A DNA stretch of 7,457 nucleotides from SKVL01 sp051747785 (GTDB lineage: Bacteria > Patescibacteriota > Minisyncoccia > Phycocordibacterales > CSBR16-193), in contig JBNJGN010000031.1 in NCBI GenBank assembly GCA_051747785.1, positions 1 through 7,457 of the forward strand, written 5' to 3'. The position numbers were made by a program, and so were the translations under genes. The notes below the pieces were generated by a model. That model saw nothing but the letters and a program-made list of their open reading frames with translations, was not told the DNA's origin and did not search any database. The stretch's first letter is position 1, and each line of letters opens with the position of its first letter. Positions 1 to 5,208 of the stretch are shown here, in pieces.

Positions 1-363
1 CTTATCTAAACCAGGAAAATCCCAAGAGTGCCCCGCACTCTTGGGGTAAACACCTATTACTTTTTCATTTTCAACTATATCCTTAAAAAGAGAGTAAATA
101 TTTTTATGATGGCCTCCTGACCCATGGAAGCCAAACAGAAGAGGATAATCCTTTGCCGAACTATAGTCAGAGGGGACGTCAACAGCAAATTCTCTATTCT
201 TTTTATCATATTCTATTTCCATAAAACCCTCTTTCTTATCTGTTTCTGCTAAGACATTATCCTTATCTTTTTCTTTAGTAATATTTTCATGAACAGTGAA
301 AAACAAGACCGTTCCAACGGTAACTGTTAGAAAGATGACCAAAATAAAGATTATTTTTTTCAT
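1..363 (-). CDS. Exported/anchored alpha/beta-hydrolase, PHB-depolymerase (LpqC-like) esterase type, N-terminal part only
   Basis: The reading frame starts at an ATG at 363-361 and stays open for 121 codons to the left edge, so the C-terminal part is missing. Residues 4-22 are strongly hydrophobic after MKK, giving a signal peptide or signal anchor, followed by a charged linker to about residue 48. The catalytic domain then begins with a segment REFAVDVP, followed by YPLLFGFHGSGG (residues 73-84). The HGSGG is the oxyanion-hole strand of polyhydroxybutyrate-depolymerase-like/feruloyl-esterase-like hydrolases. A later YPKSAGHSWDFPG (107-119) matches the YP...W block that follows in this family. 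The nucleophile elbow GxSxG and the Asp/His of the triad would lie outside the window. Likely role, inferred: hydrolysis of an ester outside the membrane. No Shine-Dalgarno precedes the ATG; a TATAAC box lies 10 bases upstream. Family call fairly sure, substrate unknown. Confidence 0.75.
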   Translation of the reverse strand, partial: MKKIIFILVIFLTVTVGTVLFFTVHENITKEKDKDNVLAETDKKEGFMEIEYDKKNREFAVDVPSDYSSAKDYPLLFGFHGSGGHHKNIYSLFKDIVENEKVIGVYPKSAGHSWDFPGLDK

Positions 364-373
364 GATCTTTAGG

Positions 374-388
374 GTTATATCTAAATAA
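374..388 (-). promoter_or_regulatory. Candidate promoter -10 region of the esterase gene (leaderless type)
   Basis: On the minus strand TATAAC (379-374) ends 10 bases before the esterase ATG. A transcript starting about 7 bases after it would have almost no leader, which fits the absence of a Shine-Dalgarno. The box overlaps TTATTTAGATA (388-378), an 11-mer also found before the cation-transporter gene at 6287-6277. I see no good -35 hexamer. Confidence 0.35.
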
Positions 389-506
389 TTTTAATCTTAA
401 AAGTACATCAAAATTAAGTGCTTTTTAAATCTCTTGAACCTCTACCTATATCTAAGTTTCTATAAATCAGATTACCTATCACTTTAAAAGTACTATTAAA
501 ATTAAA

Positions 507-1220
507 TCAAGTGTTTCGTCCTAAATTTTTAACTATAAAATCATACTCTTGGACCATAGAATCAATACTGTCTAGTTCACTTTCTATAATTATCGGAACC
601 TCTTTAAAACTCAGAGCATTAATTATTTCCATCTGTTTAGATTTAGCCAAGGAAACATGTTTTTTAATTGGATCATAACCACTAAGATGATACTCCACAA
701 TTTTATCACTAAATTTTTCGTGAAATTCTTTTGCCAAAAACATGCCTTGGTCATTATCGTATATATGATTTAAATCCAAGGTAATATTAACATCCATTTG
801 GTAAATTAAATCTTCAAAATCAATGGCGGTTTTAAAACTATCTTTATCACTATCCATGTTTTCTACAGAGAGAGGAAGATCCCGGAAATTGCCTAATATA
901 TGCCAATCATTTATTTGATCAGGATGAACAACAATATTCACAAGATTAAATTTCTTATGGATCTCCCTCAGTCTCTGCAGTAACCTAATATTATCCTTAT
1001 TTTCACTATAAAAACTGGGGGCGTGCATCGAAATATATCTGAATTTAGAATACAGATTTACATCTAAATCATTTATTATAAAATCCATCGTCTTTTCACT
1101 TGAACAATGAATTTCTATGGCATCAAAAAAATAATCTTGTAGATAAATATTTTTATACCTATCAGCTTCATTAGAAAACAGTTTATTTAATGTTCCATCG
1201 CTAAAACCTACTAATGACAT
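507..1220 (-). CDS. Xylose-isomerase-like TIM-barrel protein (sugar phosphate isomerase/epimerase or AP endonuclease 2 superfamily)
   Basis: A 237-residue protein with the alternating strand/helix pattern of a TIM barrel and the superfamily's acidic/histidine metal ligands at strand ends: E36 (DAIEIH), H66 (MHAP), H99 (VVHPD), E120 (SVENMD), D149 (LDLNH), H178 (EYHLSG), H188 and E213 (IIESEL). Known members bind two or three divalent metals and either isomerise or epimerise sugars or cut DNA at abasic sites. The sequence does not decide between these. At 237 residues it is shorter than most members (about 260-300), but no core ligand appears lost. The start at 1220-1218 has no Shine-Dalgarno, only A/T-rich sequence with a CATAAT box 11 bases upstream. 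The gene is notably AT-rich by eye (about one third G+C). It ends 143 bases before the esterase start on the same strand; co-transcription is possible but the gap is long. The fold is well supported, the reaction unknown. Confidence 0.75.
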   Translation of the reverse strand: MSLVGFSDGTLNKLFSNEADRYKNIYLQDYFFDAIEIHCSSEKTMDFIINDLDVNLYSKFRYISMHAPSFYSENKDNIRLLQRLREIHKKFNLVNIVVHPDQINDWHILGNFRDLPLSVENMDSDKDSFKTAIDFEDLIYQMDVNITLDLNHIYDNDQGMFLAKEFHEKFSDKIVEYHLSGYDPIKKHVSLAKSKQMEIINALSFKEVPIIIESELDSIDSMVQEYDFIVKNLGRNT

Positions 1221-1231
1221 ACAAAATAAAT

Positions 1232-1237
1232 ATTATG
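1232..1237 (-). promoter_or_regulatory. Candidate -10 box of the TIM-barrel gene
   Basis: CATAAT on the minus strand, ending 11 bases before the ATG at 1220. The spacing is similar to the boxes before the esterase and Nudix genes and would give a leaderless or nearly leaderless mRNA. No convincing -35 hexamer accompanies it, and the region is so AT-rich that chance matches are likely. Confidence 0.25.
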
Positions 1238-1414
1238 AATTAGATACTTTAAAAACTTCATAGATCCTTAATCTGTACTTAAGTCTCTATATAAAAAGCC
1301 ACTTTTCATTCTACTATATTTATATAGCTTTCAAATATTATTGTTACCATACAATCTGTTTTTTTATCAGACATAAGCACCCCCTTTTTTCTGCTTTTTT
1401 AAATTTAAGACTAA

Positions 1415-1443
1415 TTGCAATAGAACGAAACATGTTATATGTT
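1415..1443 (+). promoter_or_regulatory. Weak candidate sigma70 promoter for the phosphatase-like gene
   Basis: TTGCAA (1415-1420) and TATGTT (1438-1443) are separated by 17 bases; each matches the sigma70 consensus at 4 of 6 positions. The predicted start would give a leader of about 40 bases that includes the Shine-Dalgarno at 1477-1481. An alternative is TATAAA at 1463-1468, but that would put the transcript start right at the ribosome binding site. The rest of 1221-1414 is AT-rich and shows no gene or structure I can support. Confidence 0.3.
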
Positions 1444-1476
1444 AAATTCGGTTTGACCTTTTTATAAAGAAAAAAC

Positions 1477-1481
1477 GGAGG
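1477..1481 (+). promoter_or_regulatory. Strong ribosome binding site of the phosphatase-like gene
   Basis: GGAGG with 8 bases to the ATG at 1490, near-ideal spacing, which fixes the start codon. It is one of only two clear Shine-Dalgarno sequences in the window. Confidence 0.85.
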
Positions 1482-1489
1482 CTTAACTC

Positions 1490-1933
1490 ATGAAAAAAGT
1501 AATCCTAATGCGTTGGGGCGACGGGGATAACACCGGTAAACTCTCGCTTCACGGAAATGAACAGATCCGATCGGCAGTTTCAAAAATACAGCAGGAATAC
1601 CTGAATAACGGTGAAAGGATTCACCTTGTTTCGTCTCCTGAGGGCCTGGCAAAACAGAGCATCCAGATAGCAAATGATAAACTTAAACTAAGTTCACCCC
1701 TGGAAACATGGGAATGCCTCTCTGATGTAAACAGATTCATAATGACAATGTGCAAAATACTGGATATCTGGGAAAAATATGATGTTCTTATATGCGCCAC
1801 ATATCTGGAGTATATAGAAGAATTTCCATCTTTTTTCGGCTCCAGAACTAAACAGTCACCGAAATACTCATTAAGAAAGCTGTTCAGAAGCGATGCCTCA
1901 ACAGGTTTTTTCACTGTTTTAGAGTTCACATAA
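1490..1933 (+). CDS. Histidine-phosphatase-fold (phosphoglycerate mutase-like) protein, probably catalytically dead
   Basis: A 147-residue protein opening MKKVILMRWGDGDNTGKLS, the position at which the family has a first strand plus RHG motif and a downstream LS..G segment (here LSLHGNEQI, 18-26). LVSSPEGLAKQSIQIA (46-61) aligns with the usual SSP..RA.QTA block, and DVLICATYLEYIEEFP (98-113) with the strand that normally ends in the second catalytic histidine; the end, GFFTVLEF, resembles the closing strand. The catalytic residues are degenerate: the phosphate-accepting His is Trp9 (RWG), the SSP-block Arg is Leu, and no histidine follows ICAT. Only Arg8 of the active site is kept. The fold match is therefore a remote one, and function may be binding rather than phosphatase activity. 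A strong GGAGG sets the start and a hairpin terminator follows 9 bases after the stop, so it is an intact, single-gene unit rather than an evident pseudogene. Convergent with the PEP-CTERM gene. Confidence 0.7.
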   Translation: MKKVILMRWGDGDNTGKLSLHGNEQIRSAVSKIQQEYLNNGERIHLVSSPEGLAKQSIQIANDKLKLSSPLETWECLSDVNRFIMTMCKILDIWEKYDVLICATYLEYIEEFPSFFGSRTKQSPKYSLRKLFRSDASTGFFTVLEFT

Positions 1934-1942
1934 AACCTAACC

Positions 1943-1980
1943 ACCCGGCAGATCACATCTGTCGGGTCTTCTTTATTTCA
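1943..1980 (+). terminator. Rho-independent terminator of the phosphatase-like gene
   Basis: An 11-base stem, ACCCGGCAGAT (1943-1953) and ATCTGTCGGGT (1957-1967), with a CAC loop and a single G-U pair, starting 9 bases after the TAA at 1931-1933. The T-rich sequence CTTCTTTATTTCATTT follows the stem. Confidence 0.8.
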
Positions 1981-2020
1981 TTTATTTAATAAATCTTTTA
2001 TTTTTAATGAAAGAAATTTT

Positions 2021-2053
2021 CGACACAGATAATTTATGTCATCTTTTGTGTCG
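2021..2053. repeat. Imperfect inverted repeat between two convergent terminators
   Basis: CGACACAGAT (2021-2030) can pair with ATCTTTTGTGTCG (2041-2053) with a small bulge, around a 10-base loop. Neither strand continues into a T-run after the stem, so it does not look like a terminator. It lies in the 205-base convergent gap between the phosphatase-like and PEP-CTERM genes, where I see no coding sequence. Function unknown. Confidence 0.4.
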
Positions 2054-2083
2054 CCACCTGCATACTCATAGCTATTGGCAATG

Positions 2084-2117
2084 AAAAAGAAAAGGGGTAG
2101 AATATTCTACCCCTTTT
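2084..2117 (-). terminator. Strong palindromic terminator of the PEP-CTERM gene
   Basis: A perfect 28-base palindrome (2090-2117), centred at 2103/2104, with a GGGGTAG/CTACCCC core flanked by AAAA/TTTT. On the minus strand the stem is followed by CTTTTTC (2089-2083), the classic T-run, and it lies 21 bases after the PEP-CTERM stop. On the plus strand the stem ends in TTTTATATA, so it may also stop transcription coming from the left. Confidence 0.85.
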
Positions 2118-2138
2118 ATATACCTCCTTTGGAAAATT

Positions 2139-2807
2139 TTATTTCTTCTTCTTTCTACCAACAGCTGCACAGAATAATAATCCTGTGCCGAAGAGCAACA
2201 TGGTTGCTGGCTCCGGAATTGGGTTCATTGAACCCTTCTTAGGAACCATCACATCAGACAGTTCCTTGTTTTCCCCAACACTCTGTATACGAGCGATAAA
2301 GGAAACGCTCTCACCGTTTCCGCTAGGAACATAGGATAGTTCCTCTAGGAAACTGGCCTCATTCAATGTGTCTAGATCATTGCCAGACACCTGGAAGCCA
2401 AAGTTAGTGGTTTCTCCTTTTTGGATTCCAAAATGAGGGTTTCCACCCTCTAGAACAGGGCAGACAGAGCCTGCCACATCAAACAGTCCGAAAGATTCGG
2501 GGGTGTTGATGTTATTGGGCTCGAAGAAACCAGCCCAACCAGCCGAGCCGGTAAAGCTGTGCAATCCTGTAACCTGATGAGGGGCATTAAAAGCAAAGCC
2601 CGTTATAGAGGGCTCATACTCACTTTCGTTTTGTACGCTAAGGTCAATCTGACCATAGCCACTTTCAAGGTAAGAGTAATTAAAATTTACTACTCCTTTG
2701 TTGTACTCATAATTATGCCCAACAAGGTCAATTGTTGTAGCACCTGCCCCTACCACGGTCAGTAAAAAGAAAGCAAACAGAAAGACGCAACATTTTCTCA
2801 TTCTCAT
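2139..2807 (-). CDS. PEP-CTERM sorting-domain exported protein
   Basis: A 222-residue secreted protein. Residues 1-23 form a signal peptide (MRMRK, a hydrophobic run, likely cleavage after AGA). The middle (24-190) is a beta-rich, Gly/Ser/Asn-rich domain with no recognisable catalytic motif; its end, with SVSFIARIQSVG (167-178) and a nearby SD, resembles the FVARFRG...GSD block seen just before the sorting signal in many PEP-CTERM proteins. The C-terminus is a textbook tripartite signal: PIPEPATMLLFGTG (197-209), a hydrophobic helix through VG, then RKKKK at the very end. Proteins of this type are recognised and cut by an exosortase (EpsH/XrtA family) at the inner membrane and are usually linked to exopolysaccharide or biofilm production. 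Neither exosortase nor polysaccharide genes are in the window. The start at 2807-2805 is fixed by GGAGG 8 bases upstream; the Met at codon 3 would have worse spacing. It is monocistronic, with its own promoter and terminator. Function of the mature domain unknown. Confidence 0.93.
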   Translation of the reverse strand: MRMRKCCVFLFAFFLLTVVGAGATTIDLVGHNYEYNKGVVNFNYSYLESGYGQIDLSVQNESEYEPSITGFAFNAPHQVTGLHSFTGSAGWAGFFEPNNINTPESFGLFDVAGSVCPVLEGGNPHFGIQKGETTNFGFQVSGNDLDTLNEASFLEELSYVPSGNGESVSFIARIQSVGENKELSDVMVPKKGSMNPIPEPATMLLFGTGLLFCAAVGRKKKK

Positions 2808-2815
2808 CTAAAGAT

Positions 2816-2820
2816 CCTCC
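2816..2820 (-). promoter_or_regulatory. Strong ribosome binding site of the PEP-CTERM gene
   Basis: GGAGG on the minus strand, 8 bases before the ATG at 2807. It selects the first Met over the Met at codon 3. Confidence 0.88.
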
Positions 2821-2846
2821 AAATTAAAGGTTAAAAGAACATCTTT

Positions 2847-2875
2847 ATTACTCTCAATATCATATTGGGAGTAAT
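2847..2875 (-). promoter_or_regulatory. Long inverted repeat in the PEP-CTERM mRNA leader
   Basis: The arms 2847-2860 and 2862-2875 (14 bases each) are complementary apart from one position that would be a T/G mismatch in DNA and can wobble-pair in one transcript orientation, with a single base (2861) at the centre. In RNA this would be a stable hairpin 27 bases upstream of the ribosome binding site; in DNA it could be a dimeric repressor or activator site downstream of the promoter. No T-run follows, so it is not an attenuator-type terminator. Confidence 0.5.
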
Positions 2876-2877
2876 TA

Positions 2878-2899
2878 AAACTATGCCCATGCATAGTTT
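2878..2899 (-). promoter_or_regulatory. Inverted repeat just downstream of the PEP-CTERM promoter (operator or 5'-end hairpin)
   Basis: Perfect 9-base arms, AAACTATGC (2878-2886) and GCATAGTTT (2891-2899), with a CCAT centre. They begin about 11 bases after the -10 hexamer, so they would fall at about +5 to +26 of the transcript. This position suits a repressor operator or a 5'-end stabilising hairpin. The regulator is not in the window. Confidence 0.5.
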
Positions 2900-2910
2900 A
2901 AACCTGTATA

Positions 2911-2939
2911 AGGATACTTTTTTATGACTGTATTGTCAA
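2911..2939 (-). promoter_or_regulatory. Sigma70-type promoter of the PEP-CTERM gene
   Basis: On the minus strand a perfect TTGACA (2939-2934), exactly 17 bases, then TATCCT (2916-2911; 4 of 6 consensus). The predicted start near 2904 gives a leader of about 97 bases containing two inverted repeats and the GGAGG. I see no sigma54 (GG-N10-GC type) site, which is worth noting because PEP-CTERM genes in some bacteria are controlled by sigma54 with PrsK/PrsR. Confidence 0.7.
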
Positions 2940-3120
2940 TATAAATTCTATGAGCTTAAAGAGTTCCTTTTGTAAAAAGAAAAGGATCCCAGACTGTTAA
3001 ACATAATCTCACTAACAAAAAACCCATCCTATTTCACTCTTATCTTTTTGAATACATCACCGTAAACACTTTAACGCTATCTGGTTAATTATAAGTCGGC
3101 CTCATATAGTAGATAAAATG
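2940..3120. other. Gene-free remainder of the 313-base gap between the ABC-F and PEP-CTERM genes
   Basis: Of the gap 2808-3120, the first 130 bases hold the PEP-CTERM leader and promoter. In the rest I see no plausible gene and no clear terminator for the ABC-F gene. The only structure is a weak 7-base inverted repeat, TCCTTTT (2965-2971) with AAAAGGA (2980-2986), which lacks a G/C-rich stem and a following T-run. Read-through from the ABC-F gene into the PEP-CTERM gene cannot be excluded from the sequence. Confidence 0.5.
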
Positions 3121-4620
3121 CTAACGCCCCAGATCAAGTACCTCGTCAATACGGATCTCTTCAACAAACTCAGGAACGTGGCTAACCAATATCATAGGAC
3201 CCTTGTAAGCACTCAGAGCTTCAGCGATAATGGGAATATGGCGGAAATTTATATGGTTGGTCGGCTCATCAAGAATAAGAAGCCCCGGCTTTTGTAGAAC
3301 TAGGCGAGCGAAAGCAACTAATCCTTTCTGACCATCCGAAAGATCTCCAACTTTATTATTTATTATATCCTGAGTGATCAGAAACCCGGCTGCAGTAGAC
3401 CGCATCGTCTCTTCCTTTCGCTCCTCCATAACTGACATAAGCGATTGATAAACCGTATCTTTGAAGTTTAGATTGGAGAAATCCTGCCTATAGAAACCTA
3501 TCTTTACTCCAGATTGGATCTTTGAACCTGAATTAGTACCGTTAACAATAGACTCAAGAAGCGTGGTCTTACCGATACCGTTTGGCCCCTTTAACAGAAG
3601 GTGTTCGTCTCTTTTAAGAGTTAAACCTGCTTTACGCTTAACCTCTTTATTTGTTCTTTGGTTGATCACCGTGAACTCAGAGAGCGTTAGGATGTCTCCT
3701 CCACAGCCTTCTTGAAACGGGATCTTAAACGGACGGATGGTTTTGTCGTCACGCTTTACGTCAACCTTACTCTCTTCAAGTTCTTCAGCTTCAGTTTTCA
3801 TCCGTTTAGCCAATAGACGCATTCGCCCTCCTTTATGTGCAAAGAAATTCGCTTTGTCTTTGTTTTCCTGTATCTTTTTTGAAAGCTGGGCATTTTTTCG
3901 ATTCTCTTTCTCAACCTGCGCCCCTATCTGCTCCACTACATCAAAGTAATTACCTACATACTGGCCCACCTTCTGCGTAAACACATCCAGATAGAGAACC
4001 CCATCGGTAAATGAGTTTAAAAAGTCCGAATCATGTGAGATAACAATAACAGTTGCGCTGTAGTCTTTAACATACTGCGTTAAGTGGTCAATGCCGTCCT
4101 TATCCAAGTTATTGGTCGGCTCATCAAGAAGCAAAATATCCGGCTTCTGAATAAGAGCTGAGGCCAAGAGGATACGTGCCTGTTGGCCACCAGAAAAAGA
4201 GTGGACCGGCCGATTATGCACATTCTCGTGTCCTTTCAGGTTAACGACCTCGAGAACCTTATCAATTCGTGGATCAATGTCATATATAGTACCAACCTCT
4301 TTTCCACGCTTAGCTTTACCAGCATCAGCAAAAGCTTTTTGAAAAAACTCTCGGATCGTCAGGTCAAGCTCATCTTGAGGAATACTCTGTCGCGCCTCTG
4401 CAACAGTAAGACCGTTAGATACTAGAACTCTGCCGGAATCCGGCTCTATCGCTCCGGTGATTAGACCGAAAATGGTACTTTTCCCGCCACCGTTTTGACC
4501 CATCACTGTTATTTTAGAGTTCCGTCGCACCGAAAAACTAACCTCATCTAAAATAGGTTTATTGGGTTCATACCGAAAGTCAACAGCATCAAATCTTAAA
4601 ACGACTTCATTTCGTGACAT
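3121..4620 (-). CDS. ABC-F family ATPase (two ABC domains, no membrane domain)
   Basis: A soluble tandem ABC ATPase of about 499 residues. Numbered from the upstream GTG at 4638, domain 1 has Walker A GQNGGGKST (47-55), signature FSGGQQ (148-153), Walker B ILLLDEPTNNLD (168-179) and H-switch SHD (201-203). A charged, Lys/Glu-rich linker (about 235-300) fills the place of the ABC-F P-site tRNA interaction motif. Domain 2 has Walker A GPNGIGKTT (351-359), an altered signature LSDGQKG (433-439), Walker B LLILDEPTNHIN (453-464) and SHVPEF (486-491). Known ABC-F proteins act on ribosomes, as translation factors or antibiotic-protection proteins; the substrate state here is unknown. Changes from consensus are LSGGQ to LSDGQ and DEPTNHLD to DEPTNHIN, the latter removing the D-loop Asp of domain 2. 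I chose ATG 4620 (MSRNEVVLRF) over GTG 4638 because the extra residues VCSFS are unlike the family start; neither has a Shine-Dalgarno. It lies 50 bases after the Nudix stop, same strand. Confidence 0.92.
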   Translation of the reverse strand: MSRNEVVLRFDAVDFRYEPNKPILDEVSFSVRRNSKITVMGQNGGGKSTIFGLITGAIEPDSGRVLVSNGLTVAEARQSIPQDELDLTIREFFQKAFADAGKAKRGKEVGTIYDIDPRIDKVLEVVNLKGHENVHNRPVHSFSGGQQARILLASALIQKPDILLLDEPTNNLDKDGIDHLTQYVKDYSATVIVISHDSDFLNSFTDGVLYLDVFTQKVGQYVGNYFDVVEQIGAQVEKENRKNAQLSKKIQENKDKANFFAHKGGRMRLLAKRMKTEAEELEESKVDVKRDDKTIRPFKIPFQEGCGGDILTLSEFTVINQRTNKEVKRKAGLTLKRDEHLLLKGPNGIGKTTLLESIVNGTNSGSKIQSGVKIGFYRQDFSNLNFKDTVYQSLMSVMEERKEETMRSTAAGFLITQDIINNKVGDLSDGQKGLVAFARLVLQKPGLLILDEPTNHINFRHIPIIAEALSAYKGPMILVSHVPEFVEEIRIDEVLDLGR

Positions 4621-4670
4621 AGAGAAAGAGCATACCACAGGAGTAATAATAAAAAAATGTCCATTGAGGC

Positions 4671-5159
4671 TCAGAGCATATCTTTAATTTGTAGTGCCCT
4701 GTTCATTATATGATCTCCCACCTTACCCCAGTCAAAATATCTTTTGTACTCTCCAGGACTGATCAGCTTTATTTTCGTTATATCTCCATCCGGATCAGAA
4801 ACAAAATCTCCTATCGGTTCTACAATACACACAGAGCGAGTCTGTCTAACAATACGGTTCGGTTCATGAACATCTTGATAACCAATTAATTTTTGCTTTA
4901 ACACTTTCATATTTGTTTCTTCCAAAACCTCTCTGGCAGTAGCCTCCTCGTAGCTTTCACCTTCTTCGATACCTCCCCCGGGAGGTGTCCAGTATTTCTT
5001 CCAATCGGCATAAACAACTATCATCCTATCTCCGAAGAAAGAATAGGCGTGAACACCCTGAAGTATTTTACCATCAAGATCCTTGTGAGGATCATCTTCT
5101 CTGTAGAAAACATCCAAAACCTGTCCGTATCTATCTGTAAGTGTATCTTTTATTTCCAT
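4671..5159 (-). CDS. Nudix hydrolase
   Basis: A 162-residue single-domain protein with an almost canonical Nudix box, GGIEEGESYEEATAREVLEE followed by TNM (positions about 62-84): the pattern G-x5-E-x7-REVLEE is intact, including all the Mg-binding glutamates, and only the usual Gly near the end is Asn. Known members hydrolyse nucleoside diphosphates linked to another group (damaged nucleotides, ADP-ribose, cap-like or sugar nucleotides); the sequence around WTPPGGG does not identify the substrate. Length is typical. It sits between the cation transporter (stop 49 bases upstream) and the ABC-F gene (50 bases downstream), all on the minus strand, so an operon is possible. However, TATAAT lies 9 bases before its ATG, which points to its own start, and there is no Shine-Dalgarno. 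Confidence 0.9.
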   Translation of the reverse strand: MEIKDTLTDRYGQVLDVFYREDDPHKDLDGKILQGVHAYSFFGDRMIVVYADWKKYWTPPGGGIEEGESYEEATAREVLEETNMKVLKQKLIGYQDVHEPNRIVRQTRSVCIVEPIGDFVSDPDGDITKIKLISPGEYKRYFDWGKVGDHIMNRALQIKDML

Positions 5160-5168
5160 TTTTGTTAG

Positions 5169-5174
5169 ATTATA
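5169..5174 (-). promoter_or_regulatory. Consensus -10 box 9 bases before the Nudix ATG
   Basis: A perfect TATAAT on the minus strand (5174-5169), in the context AAATATAATC. A start about 7 bases downstream would fall 2-3 bases before the ATG, giving a leaderless mRNA. No -35 match better than 2-3 of 6 is present at 16-18 bases. Confidence 0.45.
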
Positions 5175-5208
5175 TTTAAAATTTACTAAGAATAAATCTA
5201 GCCTATTT

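Noticed and set aside
1621..1956. A 111-codon open frame on the minus strand opposite the phosphatase-like gene
   Set aside because: It lies antisense to a gene with a strong ribosome binding site and terminator, includes the terminator sequence itself and shows no recognisable domain.
2965..2986. Inverted repeat TCCTTTT/AAAAGGA as a terminator for the ABC-F gene
   Set aside because: The stem is weak and A/T-rich, lies about 135 bases past the stop and is not followed by a T-run.
4618..4638. GTG at 4638 as the start of the ABC-F gene
   Set aside because: It would add six residues (VCSFS after the start) unlike the family's usual beginning, and it has no Shine-Dalgarno; ATG at 4620 is simpler.
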